Assembly (NCBI RefSeq): GCF_021730395.1
Contig: NC_069363.1
Location: 23,720,001-23,784,000, forward strand
Direction: 5' to 3'
From: Mercenaria mercenaria
Taxonomy: Eukaryota > Mollusca > Bivalvia > Venerida > Veneridae
Length of the DNA: 64,000 nucleotides
Made by a program: the position numbers and the translations under genes. Positions 52,401-60,877 of this stretch are shown here, piece after piece; the first letter of the stretch is position 1; each line of letters opens with the position of its first letter. The notes below the pieces were generated by a model that did not search any database, was not told the DNA's origin, and saw only the letters and a program-made list of their open reading frames with translations.

Positions 52401-55400
52401 ATTTAGTAATAACTCAGATATAGTGAAAATACAACAAAATTAACCTTAAATTCTAAGTAAAAGGGGACATAATTCATGAAAACTTAGTGTCAGAGTTATG
52501 CACCTTGTGTCACATGATGTGAACACATGATGTGGGTGATGAAGTGGAACATCTATTTTAAGTTTGAATGAAATCCATTTTGTAGTAACTGAGATATAGT
52601 GAAAATACATCACAATCAACCTTAAATTCTAAGTAAAAAGGGGCATAATTCATAAAAAAATGGTGTCAGAGTTATGCACCTTGTGTCACATGATGTTGGT
52701 GATGAGGTGGAACATCTATTTTAAGTTTGAATCAAATCCATTTAGTAATAACTGAGATATAGTGAAAATACAACAAAATTAACCTTAAATTCTAAGTAAA
52801 AAGGGGCATAATTCATAAAAAAATGGTGTCAGAGTTATGCACCTTGTGTCACATGATGTGGGTGATAAAGTGGAACATCTATTTTAAGTTTGAATCAAAT
52901 CCATTTGGTAATAACTGAGATAATAGATTTTGGGACGCGACGGGACGGGACGCGACGGGACAAAACTGACTCCTATATACCCCCCTCAAACATGTTTGGT
53001 GGGGGTATAATAAACGCACACCGCTAATAAATAAACGAAAGAGCATGTTGACAACTTGTCACTGGCATTTTTGGATTAACAGATGAAAATTTTAATCCGG
53101 AAAATATTTTGCTGTTCGGTTTTCAGAAGTCAATTTTAGTGTTAAAATATAAACGGTCCTTCAAAATTCGTCCGGTTTTCAGATTTCGGAAGTTCCGGTT
53201 TTCAGAAGTTGAAATTATATAGAAATAAGAACAGAAAAAAAACGGGACCTTGAGTTTTGTACTGTTTTCAAAGGTTTCCGGTTTTCAGAAGGTCCGGTTT
53301 TCGGAAGTTCCACTGTACTGCGTTTTGTTATAAAAATATGATCAATAAATGGCATATCTATTTAAAACTATGGGCAATAAAAAAATCAGTTATTCACTCT
53401 TTTAAGGCTTAAAGTACAAAAAATTAATGTATCTACAAATGGATAAAAACTGTGCAGAAAAGACTTGAGACTGACATTGATATATTGATTTTGATTTTGA
53501 TAAATATTGACTTTGTATATTACCTTTAATGCATATTCTTTTCCAGTTGCAGTGTCCTGTGCAACAAACACAAAGGCAAATCCACCTGTGGAAGAAGAAA
53601 TAGTGTCAATGTTATGCGTATGTAACCAATCTGCGCGTTTGGTAAATCGCACAGCGCAAATAACCAATTTGCTATTAGCGCAAAGATTTGCAAATCGGGC
53701 AACCTGACTTACATTTGATATATGCGCAGGGTAACCGCCTTGCGCGTTTGGTAAATGAGACTGCGCTTATAACATATGGATGATATCTCCCGATAAACTG
53801 AATTTCGTAAGAGGGCCTGTATATAAAATTGTTTAATGATAAAACTGACGGAGATCAGGCATGCGTGAAGGTGTGAATTGACCTGGCCAATGTGCTTAAG
53901 CCATAAAGACCAGGAAATATTTTTAAACATTAATGCGGTAATTTACAGGAGATATTGACGTCCCTGGTAATTTACGGACTATTTCTGTTATAGACAGTGT
54001 TGAAGTCACTTGTCACAAGTGTTAGCAAATTCTCAAATGACGACAATATTTCAAGTATATTTAATAAAACTTGTTATTTTTAATTTTTTTAACGACGATG
54101 TAGTTTAACATTTGAAAACTGAAATACTATGGCAATTACACAAACAACGTGACAAATCCTAAAATGACACATCAATTCTAAGTATTTTTCATAAAACCTT
54201 CTTAATTTAACAAAGTATGTAATTATAACTTCAATAATTTATATTTCTGTATACCACTGTAATGAAAATTACAACATCATTATCCACGCAGCCATGTTTT
54301 TCCTGTCAAACTTTTTTTTTTTTGAGATTGGCGAAATTCACTCTCTATGGGTGATAGAAAGGAATTGAAACGTGTCAAAAGCTATAGAATCCAAGTTACA
54401 TGTATTTTTAGCTTTTAGTTTAGAAATATCTGCTAATCCACTTACTTTTTCTTCAATTAAAGTTGATAACTTCTTATAATAGAGTCTGAAATGACCATGA
54501 TAATTCCAGTGCATTTTCACACACAAAAAAACACATACATGTATATATCTAAGTTTAACTTTTAAATAACTTTCAGTTTAAAATTTGAAAACTTTGAGTG
54601 ACTTTGTCAAAACTTGGAAGAAGTATTACATTTATTATACACGCAAGATACCCGCTAATCAAATTCGCAAATTACGGTGATACTGCTTGTTAATCTTAAA
54701 TATTAATGTCATTATAGCTTAACACTGAAAAACTAAATTGGTATTTTTGCAGAAGGACGAATTGTTATTTGAGCAGACTGCTTGTGCTGATTACAAAGTC
54801 TAAAGTGACGCATATTTTTAAGAACAGAATCTGTATGAGCCGCACCATGAGAAAATCAACATAGTGCATTTGCGACCAGCGTGGATCCAGACCAGCCTGC
54901 GCAGTCTGGTTAGGATCCATGCTGTTCGCTAACGGTTTCTCTAAATACAATAGGCTTTGAGATCCTGACCAGACTGCGCTGATGCTGGTCACAAATGCAA
55001 ATGCACTGTTGGTTTTCTCATGGTGCTACTCATATATCATTTTTTGAATATCTTGTTAATTCTTAAACCTTGACATTTCTCCTATAATTTGAATATCTTT
55101 CATAAACATGTTAACTTTAACTTTGTATTCCATTATGCAAAGACGAATATAATGTTACATTTGTAAAGTAGCACATCGTGAAATGACACCAATGTTAGTT
55201 ATTGCAAATATATTTCATTTCTGAAACATCTTATTGATATTTTTCAGTTCTGTTTTTTTTATTGTAGAAAATCAATAGAATAAAGAGTAATTTTCGTTTA
55301 AACATGAACGAAATATCAAATTTGTTATCTGCCCAGGACATCTGTCCAGTGCTAATAGAAAATCTTGACATTACTTCAATATCTTTTATAACCAGGCTAC

Positions 55401-57474
55401 ATCTGTAAAGTGCGCATGATGTCGGTCCTGCGCTAATGGCAATTCCTGAAATGGCACCTATATTTCAAATATATTTCATTTCTAAAACATCTGACTGATA
55501 GTATTTTTTGATGTTTTATAGTAGAAAAATAAATAGATCAAAGATTACATTTAGTATCTGCACAGGATGTATGCCCTGAGCTAATAGGAAATCTGGACAT
55601 TACTCCGATAGTTTGAATATATTTCATAAACCCAAAGAGCTATAAAAATAAATAGATCGGCAACTTGAGAGGCACATAGACTGTGATAGAGCAAATCTCG
55701 CCAAACTCTCGTGGCAACTGAATGAGATCTTGTTGTAGTAAGCGTCTGTTGATTTGATCACGATTGATCAAGTCGGCAAACGGTTTGAAATAAGGTAACT
55801 TTTGTTTATAATGTTTATTTATCATGATAATGGTGTTTTTTTAATGTTATTAGTATTTTCTACAAGGGGAAGGAATGAATTTTTGATTGGAAGTCTGAGA
55901 AATCAACAGTTGTCGTTTGAAAAATGGAACAGATTCGGTTTATTACGCGCCGGCCATACCGCCAGTTTTATACTTCAGTAAGCGTCTTTTGATTTGATCA
56001 CGATTGATCAAGTCAGCAAACGCTTTGAAATAAGATAACGCGCTAACACAAGATGATGCGACATTATCTCCAGTTTCCATTCTGTGTATTTTATAGTTCT
56101 TTGATAAACCATATTAACTTTAACTTTGTTATACATTTAAAGTCTAAGATTACAGCATTTGCAAAGACGAATATAATCTGTAATGCGTGAGGGATTTCAG
56201 CCCTGCGCTTATAGCAATGCCTGAAATGACACCGATATTTCAAACATATTTTATTTTTAAAACATCTTAATCTTATTGATATTTGTTTTTGATGTTTTCG
56301 TAGTAGAAAGTAAATAAAATAAAGACGGTAATTTTCATCAAAAGGTGAACGAAATATTACATTTATTATCTGAACAGGATATCTATACTGTGCTAATAGT
56401 TAATCTTGACACTAATCTTTTATAACCAGGCTAACTTTTACTTTGTTTTACCATTATAAACTAAAACAGTAGCTTTTGCAAAGACGAATATAATGTTACT
56501 TCAATCCCGTGCATGTAACAAATGTTTTTTTTATGTAATAATTTATTCGAGTTAAAACTGAAGTCGTAAAGCTAAACCTCATTCAGTTATCTGAAACTTT
56601 TCTTCACTGTAGTATCGTATGTCAAGAATAGTTTGATCTGTTGCATTTTTTTATAAAAAGAAAAGATATATGCTCACGTTTGTAAAACATGTGGTATTTC
56701 AATAATATTGTATTTAATAGCGATTTAGTGAAATGTGTTCCAAGACATTTAGCATTTGACATTTGTTAAATAATCAATTTACTAGCTGCAGTACAGCACA
56801 AATTACAGATATATATTTATGGTTACATTTGTTATTTGTGCTGCGCCTTTGGTAAATCGTGCGGGCCGAATCTATCTTGCGCAACGATTGGTAAATCGGC
56901 GCGCAGATAACCAACGGAAAGAAATTTGTTATATGCGCTGCGCGTTTGGTAAATCGCGTAGATTGGATATTTGCGCTTAACATAAATACTCTGAATATTG
57001 TGAACAATTTATTATTGAGTATTAACTAAATTGAAAATAAATTTCAGTATTAATTTTCCCCTTGAATGGCCGCTGCTGCAACTAAGCTTGACATTTCCTC
57101 CACTATTTTGGTCTTTCGAGTGTTTGACGCGAGTGGAGATCTTGCCCATTAAAAAAATAATTTCGATATTTCCTAGGATCGCATCAAATTTAGTTTGAAT
57201 AGGGGACACCTATGTGGAAAGGACCAACATTACTATTATAAGGTTTTGCTGTTGAAATTCATCTTAAATTTCATCAATACACTTTTTACTCAAATATTTT
57301 CTCATGTTGATACACTTAATTTGGTGGGTGGGGTACCATACCTTCAGCAATTTTCCTCTTCACCCTTAGCTTTTGGTTACCAAGTTCAACATATTGACCT
57401 ACAAAGTCATTTTCATCTCTTGTAGCTGAACTTCCCCCAATAAATCCAAGTGCTGATTTGAAAAAATCTGACAT
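25310..57474 (-). CDS. GAK: Cyclin-G-associated kinase (auxilin 2), complete, 24 coding exons
   Basis: Coding exons, 5' to 3' on the - strand: 57474-57342, 53585-53524, 48486-48427, 43884-43770, 42530-42391, 41762-41637, 41175-41086, 38207-38072, 37701-37555, 37243-37087, 36846-36794, 36355-36207, 35828-35706, 34348-34215, 31544-31431, 31183-30985, 30478-30399, 30114-29921, 29304-28132, 27899-27801, 27418-27272, 26696-26551, 25981-25805, 25411-25310. All introns are GT-AG and every phase joins, giving 1351 residues (human about 1311). The domain order is NAK/Ark kinase, PTEN-like, C2, clathrin/AP2 linker and J domain, which together define GAK. In the family it uncoats clathrin vesicles by recruiting Hsc70 and phosphorylates AP1/AP2 mu subunits. 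The start follows from '[12 protein letters not shown]', which matches the human N-terminus. Introns carry most transposons of the window, yet the frame is intact. Confidence 0.97.
27470..27552. repeat. ~40 bp tandem duplication in GAK intron 20
   Basis: 'TCTTTCTTACATAAAATTTT' followed by 'ACCTGA' occurs twice in succession, just 5' (on the - strand) of the exon 21 acceptor. Confidence 0.8.
28132..29304 (-). CDS. GAK: GAK exon 19: disordered clathrin/AP2-binding linker
   Basis: This 1173-base exon encodes residues about 738-1128. It is low in complexity, rich in Ser, Asn and Asp, and carries DPF motifs ('TFDPFQAF', 'SFDPFGDSS', 'ADPFAEFG') that in this family bind the AP2 appendage, plus acidic clusters ('DDEDDF'). 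Near its end is a threefold Gly-rich repeat around 'GGNIPRxxSGTF'. The sequence is poorly conserved against vertebrates, as expected for this region. Exon 20 and exon 21 continue it as a Gln-rich stretch ('[13 protein letters not shown]'). Confidence 0.93.
29921..36846 (-). CDS. GAK: GAK exons 11-18: auxilin PTEN-like and C2 module
   Basis: Residues about 389-737. '[19 protein letters not shown]' opens the phosphatase-like part and '[14 protein letters not shown]' continues it. The P-loop reads 'HCLDGKASS' (C496), with Ser502 where an active C-x5-R phosphatase has Arg. The human protein also lacks this Arg, so it should bind phosphoinositides without strong phosphatase activity. Exons 15-18 ('[18 protein letters not shown]', '[18 protein letters not shown]', '[16 protein letters not shown]') form the C2 half. 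Exon 15 is preceded by the 43 bp minisatellite, and its first 24 bases are part of that repeat. Confidence 0.95.
31521..34030. repeat. 43 bp minisatellite built from the intron 14/exon 15 border
   Basis: About 58 units of 43 bases. Read on the - strand, each unit is 19 intronic bases ending 'TATTTACTTCAG' followed by 24 bases identical to the start of GAK exon 15 ('GTACATAGAGTATCTCAG' and on). The unit nearest exon 15 is the real splice site (exon starts at 31544). Units vary at a few positions (CTCTATG, CCTTTG, GCTATG) and become more diverged towards 33.7-34.0 kb. The array makes up about 93 % of intron 14 (31545-34214). Confidence 0.95.
34577..35045. mobile_element. Possible Helentron-like end in GAK intron 13
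   Basis: 'AACAAGAGCTGTCCACAAG' with the hairpin GTCCA...TGGAC starts at about 34578, the same signature as the elements at 45832, 49216 and 50866. The body to about 35040 is unique AT-rich sequence and the other end was not found. Confidence 0.35.
35494..35659. mobile_element. Short MITE with CAGGGGTGGCAAA ends and CCCAT duplication
   Basis: The terminal inverted repeat CAGGGGTGGCAAA / TTTGCCACCCCTG encloses 166 bp, flanked by CCCAT on both sides (35489-35493 and 35660-35664). The CAGGGG start resembles hAT ends, but hAT elements make 8 bp duplications, so the superfamily is open. Confidence 0.8.
37555..57474 (-). CDS. GAK: GAK exons 1-9: NAK-family protein kinase domain
   Basis: Residues 1-336. 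Kinase motifs are all present: glycine-rich loop 'EGGFAFV' (44-50), the ATP lysine in 'EYALK' (K65), the alpha-C glutamate in 'VVQEI' (E81), the catalytic loop 'HRDLKVEN' (D168), 'CDFGSA' (D186), 'TTPMYRTPE' (217-225) and 'DIWALGC' (240-246). The activation segment matches the NAK family (AAK1, BIKE, GAK), whose substrates are clathrin adaptor mu chains. Exon 2 begins in the glycine loop after a very long intron 1 (53586-57341). The domain should be an active Ser/Thr kinase. Confidence 0.96.
38755..40685. mobile_element. DNA element with CAGGCCTCCTAG ends, 6 bp duplication, internal repeats
   Basis: The ends CAGGCCTCCTAG and CTAGGAGGCCTG are inverted and flanked by TAAATG on both sides (38749-38754 and 40686-40691). 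Inside are runs of 'AAAGGTTTTAAAGG' and 'AATTAGGGCTAAAATTAGG' type words near the ends. About five ~115 bp units at 39300-39880 are built on 'ATACAGGTATGAAATGGTGG' and a G-rich 'GGTACTGGAGGGG' segment. It sits in GAK intron 7, has no transposase frame, and its superfamily is unknown. Confidence 0.8.
43416..43539. repeat. Palindrome in GAK intron 3 (first of two)
   Basis: 'ACTTATGTTGAGGTCA' and 'GGACCTGTAAAAA' at the left are mirrored by 'TTTTTACAGGTCC' and 'AAACATAAGT' at the right. Confidence 0.8.
43553..43728. repeat. Palindrome in GAK intron 3 (second of two)
   Basis: 'ATTATAATGCCCTTCTCAAA' at the left is mirrored by 'TTTGAGAAGGGTATATAAT' at the right, with an inner pair around AGTGATATCAC. 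It lies only 13 bases from the previous palindrome, and the two may be parts of one MITE. Confidence 0.75.
44802..45364. mobile_element. Element with TGTAACGTCCGTCCC subterminal repeats
   Basis: The word TGTAACGTCCGTCCCCC or a one-to-two base variant occurs at 44802, 44962 and 44977 on the + strand, and inverted at 45328-45344 and 45350-45364. The pair at 44962-44993 is the mirror image of the pair at 45328-45364. Repeated sites in inverted orientation are typical of transposase-binding ends. No coding region. In GAK intron 3. Confidence 0.7.
45832..47372. mobile_element. Helentron-like tandem-repeat element H7
   Basis: Starts ACAAGAGCCATGTTAGACAT, with the hairpin GCCATGT-TAG-ACATGGC. The interior has two ~190 bp direct repeats (46235-46415 and 46442-46620) separated by a poly-A run. 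Three ~157 bp units (about 46890-47345) contain 'AATAGGCAAGG', 'TTCTTGCACACTGCACTTCC' and 'GGAGTTATGCTCCGGAC'. The right end near 'GCGGACGCACGCACAC' is approximate. Confidence 0.6.
46411..46441. repeat. Poly-A run (about 30)
   Basis: A long uninterrupted A run between two ~190 bp direct repeats. Its exact length is likely to vary between individuals and between assemblies. Confidence 0.9.
49216..50566. mobile_element. Helentron-like element H2 with ~145 bp tandem repeats
   Basis: The left end AACAAGAGGACCATGATGG carries the hairpin GGACCAT-G-ATGGTCC, followed by 'GCTCACCTC'. The right end 'GACAGGTGAGCTAAAA' gives the inverted subterminal pair GCTCACCT / AGGTGAGC. Eight or more units between them repeat every 142-146 bases, each with 'GACCTACTGACCTAGTTTTT' and 'CTTGACCTAGATATCATCAA'. 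No coding capacity. Confidence 0.75.
50866..51891. mobile_element. Helentron-like element H3 with ~175 bp tandem repeats
   Basis: The left end AACAAGAGCACCGCCTTGCG carries the hairpin GCACCGC-CTT-GCGGGTGC, then 'GCTCATCTGATTTTTTT'. The right end 'AAAAAATCAGATGAGCTAAA' is the inverted counterpart. Five units of about 175 bases contain 'GGATGGAGTTATGTTTCTTG', 'TACAGGGTCAGCTTATGATG' and 'AAAGCAATAGCTTTGATAG'. Confidence 0.78.
51905..52945 (-). repeat. Tandem array, ~164 bp units (family 1, inverted)
   Basis: Six to seven units with 'GTCAGAGTTATGCACCTTGT' and 'GTTTGAATCAAATCCATT', the reverse complement of the arrays at 10132 and 15560. The strand bias of all three arrays follows the orientation of the element that carries them. 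Confidence 0.85.
53625..56990. repeat. Repeat-rich region in GAK intron 1 bounded by GCGCGTTTGGTAAATCG words
   Basis: GCGCGTTTGGTAAAT-type words occur at about 53632, 53741, 56835 and 56941 (and degenerate forms between), clustered at the two ends of intron 1. Between them are diverged repeats sharing 'TGAAATGACACC', 'TATATTTCATTTCTAAAACA' and 'AGACGAATATAATGTTAC', and a 63 bp direct repeat at 55738-55800 and 55978-56040 ('TTGATTTGATCACGATTGAT'). It may be a single old transposon with subterminal sites at both ends. Confidence 0.45.
54836..55032. mobile_element. Hairpin MITE, copy 3 (197 bp, shortened)
   Basis: Same element as 12151-12387 with about 40 bases missing from the arms, flanked by TA on both sides. 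More diverged than the other two copies. Confidence 0.88.
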
Positions 57475-57536
57475 CTTTCAGTCAAAAGTCGATAAAATAC
57501 ATTTATTATGCCAGGAAGCCTGGCGTATCACATATG

Positions 57537-57544
57537 TGACGTCA
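57537..57544. promoter_or_regulatory. CRE-like site upstream of the GAK start
   Basis: TGACGTCA lies 63 bases upstream of the GAK ATG. It is the consensus CREB/ATF site and its position fits a core-promoter or proximal element. Binding is not shown by the sequence. Confidence 0.4.
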
Positions 57545-58501
57545 GTTAACAGTCGAAAATGAAATCGTTAATTAATTGAAATGTCGCAAAAAAATCCTAC
57601 AAGCGTATGTTAGAATTGTGCATTACTATGTTCAAATCATTTATTCTCAAATGAAACTAGTTATTGATGAAATTATGTTATGATAAATTTCTTTTACGAC
57701 GAATATCACCTCTTGAAATATTAACGCGTAAAAGAGAAATAAAACGCTATTCCATGTACGCAATGGTACAAGCTCAGTTTCTGACACGTTAACACATTTA
57801 AAAATAAATTGGCCATCATTAAGAGATAAGAAGAACTAGAGCTCGTTTAATAATTTTCTTTAAAATTGTCCACCATGTATATATATGGTAGAATTTATTA
57901 ATACCAGCTGATTCAAGACCATATATGGATTCAAGAACAAGGCATGGACATGGTAACAATACATGCAGCTTCAGACACATTGGCAAATCCTAAGATTTTA
58001 CAAATATTCATTTTTCCTAGAACAGTAGGTCAGTGGAACATGTTGTCCGCTGTCGCACATACAGCAGCCGCAGCTGACTCCTTCGAAGCTCACCCTTAGT
58101 TTTTAAACAACTCATGCAGTCTCAGAGTATAAAGTTTTAAGAACGTAAAATTTGGAAAGTTTTATTGTACCGTAAAATTTTATCCAGACCTACACATAAT
58201 CTTTAAAGTTCTGAAGATTGTAGTAACTAGAATGGAAGAAGAAGAAGAAGAAGAAGAAGAAGAAAAGTCACACAAGAATGATAAATACCCTAATACCATT
58301 TCTAATCCGACACTTTTTAAATTCCGTTTTCTCGAATATGGTTCAATGTATTGTTTATAAAATCTTTCAACCGTGACGATCCAGCAGTTTTGCGTTGGAA
58401 CGTGCACGAGGAAATGTTTGTAAGAAAAATATTTATTTTTATTTTCATTTCGTTATTCTAGAATTCACCCTGATAAACATAATTAAGCTATTAGAATTGT
58501 A
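57545..58501. other. GAK 5' flank, no gene seen
   Basis: Presumed GAK promoter and upstream DNA on the - strand. It contains a (GAA)n microsatellite at 58235-58265 and no recognisable exon. Confidence 0.4.
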
Positions 58502-58812
58502 ATGGTCAGGATGCATATCCAAGAGCGCGGTCGCGCAATCGGCATGTTGCAAGCCGGACATTCACTCAGACACGTAAGTAAATCGGACGATACTTTTGAC
58601 TGCAAAAATTTACAAAACGAACCTATTCACAATAGAGTATAATACAAATGTACATTTATCAGTGAAATTTTAATATTGAGTTGTTTTCTTTACAGGTTGC
58701 CCGAGCATTTGGCAGACATGTGTCTACCTTGGCTAGCCTTTGTCAGAAATTTCAGCGCACAGTGGGTCATCCGGAATTACGTGCTGACTTATGTTTATCA
58801 ACTGGAATTTAA
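58502..58812 (+). pseudogene. Tc1-type transposase N-terminal HTH fragment, split by an intron-like gap
   Basis: Two pieces join in frame across a GT-AG gap: 58502-58573 ('MHIQERGRAIGMLQAGHSL') and 58696-58812 ('VARAFGRHVSTLASLCQKFQ'), donor GTAAGT and acceptor TTTCTTTACAG. Together they read as the first helix-turn-helix of a Tc1/mariner-type transposase (ERGRxxGMLQAG..xxVARxF). The joined frame stops after 62 codons, and no catalytic DDE part follows. It may be a dead transposase piece that gained an intron, or an exonised fragment. It sits between the diverging starts of GAK and PRKCSH. Confidence 0.6.
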
Positions 58813-58924
58813 TTATGGGAAAGTAATACTGTACATGGCCCACTCTGGAGCATCGTCGTACAAGTGAAACTTTACAAGGTGGGTGTGAGGCGCAAAAAAG
58901 TGCAGGTTAAAATGGTAAAATCGC

Positions 58925-60615
58925 TGGTGTATTTACACTGGATTACAGGCGATGCCCGCCTTGAAAGCCTCTATGGTAGTGGCTCCTGTCAGGTGAGCTG
59001 GCAGAGTGTTCCATAACCGTATGCTGGATGGAAAGAAGGAGTGTCCGTATGAATCTGTTCTGCAGTAGGGGACCATGAATCTTGTAGTGGTAGCCCTATT
59101 GATGGCAGCTGAGGTGTGGTAGTGGGAGGCAGGGTCTATGTCCACCAGGCCGTATACAATACGGTATACCATAATGGCCTTTGCGTACCGTCTACGCTGC
59201 AGCAAAGTTTACCAACCTAGTTGGTTGATCATGTTGCTGGTGCTGCTGGTAGTGTGGTAATCCCCAGTTACACAGCGGCAGCTCTTCGCTGCACAGCTTC
59301 AAGTGGCTGAATACACGTCTGAGTGTGGGGATTCCAGGCTGGGGCAGCATATTCCAGTATGGGCCGGACCAGCGCGGACGAATAACATCTGTCCTTAATG
59401 TTACTTGGGCAGCTTTGTAAGTTGCGGCGTAGGAAAGCTAGGCTGTTGTTTGCTTTCTTGACCACTGTCTCAACATGTGGTTTCCAGGAAAAGTTACCCC
59501 CAAGTACCTTCCAGTCTTTGCAGCCGTTAATGTACGTGTGACCGTGGATCATGTAGGATGCGCACAATGGGTTTCTCTTGCGGGAGAACCTGATGACTTC
59601 ACATTTGCTGGGATTGAAAGACATCTGCCAGTCCTCTTCCCAGTTTCTGCAGTCGGTCGAGGTCCTTACGTAAGGTAAAAAAGAATCCTGCAAAGACGTA
59701 ATCTTCCTGTACAGTAGGCTGTCATCAGCAAAGAGTCTAGTAATGGAGGAGACTGTTGCTAGCATGTCGTTAATGTATAGGCGAAAAAGGAGCGGACAAA
59801 TGAGGAACACCTGAGGTAACAGGTGCAGGTGCGGGTGACTGGTCCTCAACGACCACTTGTTGGCTCCTGTCTGACAGGAAACTTAGTATCCGTTGGAGTA
59901 TGTTACCCCGGATGCCATAGTGATGCAGCTTGTATACAATAACCGCTCATGGGGTACTTTGTCAAACGCCTCTCTAAAATCGAGCAAGATGGCGTCTATC
60001 TGCTCCCCGTTGGCTCTCAGAGGACCGCCTTTTCCTGAAACCATGTTGTTAGTCGCATAATAACTCCAAGAGTTTACTACAAACTGATGTTAGCGAGATG
60101 GGACGGTAGTTTGAGGTACTAGGCTACTTCTATCTCCTTTCTTGAAGAGGGGAGTGACGTTGGCGGCCTTCCAATCTGAGGGGGCGCAACCCTGCTGTAG
60201 CGATGCCTGAAAGATCAATGTCAGCGCAGGGGCAAGTTCATCTGCATAGTCCTGCAAGAACCTTGTTGGAACTGCATCTGGTCCCGGGGCTTTATGTGGA
60301 TTTAGGTCCTTCAGCAGTTTGGTGACACCCTGACTGACATCAAAGTGGTGCATTGATGGGCTGGGTCTACTCTCCATCTTTGGCATACCAGAGTGTTCCT
60401 CTTTGGTGAAAACACTGCAGAACTTGTGATTAAGCAGTGTTGCTTTTGTCTTAGGGTCGTTGTATGACACACCATTATTCCGAAGAGAAGACACTCCGCT
60501 ACTGTCACAACGTTTCCCTTTAATAAAGGAATAACTTCTTGCAGTTGTTGTCACTTACAAATAATGTCATTCACATATGAATTGTGAGCACGATCTAGTA
60601 GATTTATCCTTCTGA
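58925..60615 (-). mobile_element. 5'-truncated LINE (Jockey/CR1-like ORF2)
   Basis: On the - strand: 60554-60090 holds the start of the reverse transcriptase ('LNPHKAPGPDAVPTRFLQDY', 'APSDWKAANVTPLFKKGDRS'). 60090-59850 is in shifting frames ('YRPISLTSVCSKLLE'). 59849-59268 holds 'YINDML' and 'RLFADDSLLYRKI', keeping the catalytic FADD. 59205-58933 holds the C-terminal 'SFFPSSIRLWNTLPAHL'. The element lacks the endonuclease and carries at least three frame breaks, so it is inactive but fairly young. Its 3' tail is not obvious. Confidence 0.9.
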
Positions 60616-60801
60616 AGTCTCTTATATGAAGGTCTTCACTGCCAGTCGAATTTTTACATGGCAATATATAGGTGCCTGATTAGAAATGGCCGTAATTGTA
60701 TTTGGTGAACGGGCGGCGACTGTAGTTTTGATTTTGATTTCAACCTGATCTTTCTCACTTTGAAGCATCTCCGCGTACATTTCCACAACAGTGGAAGTTA
60801 A

Positions 60802-60806
60802 CCAAT
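60802..60806 (+). promoter_or_regulatory. CCAAT box upstream of PRKCSH exon 1
   Basis: CCAAT about 72 bases before the ATG at 60878, in the usual position and orientation for a proximal promoter element. Confidence 0.3.
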
Positions 60807-60877
60807 CGCGTGCAATTTCGTGCCGGTAACCGGTGTTACAGTAAAAACCGTACACTACATACACGAAAGCAAGCAAG

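Larger units (their letters stand above)
49137..53013 (-). mobile_element. Helentron-like element H1, interrupted by H2 and H3
   Basis: The left end is AACTAGAACTGTCACAGAAG with hairpin GTCAC-AGAA-GTGAC. The subterminal ATACCCCCACC (49163-49173) is mirrored by GGTGGGGGTAT at about 52998-53008. Its own body is the inverted ~164 bp array at 51905-52945. H2 and H3 lie inside it. Confidence 0.6.
48600..53315. mobile_element. pogo/Tigger-like DNA element, TA duplication, host of nested insertions
   Basis: The left end CAGTGTAACTTCCGAAAACC and the right end (on the - strand CAGTGGAACTTCCGAAAACC) form inverted termini flanked by TA at 48598-48599 and 53316-53317. Subterminal copies of TCCGGTTTTCAGAAGT are frequent at 53080-53310 and at 48600-48680. 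The element fills almost all of GAK intron 2. Most of its 4.7 kb is later insertions (49137-53013), so the original element was short and probably non-autonomous. Confidence 0.85.

Noticed and set aside
60622-60876. 84-codon - strand frame as an N-terminal exon divergent from PRKCSH
   Set aside because: It overlaps the presumed PRKCSH promoter/5' UTR, shows no family motif and has no convincing donor.
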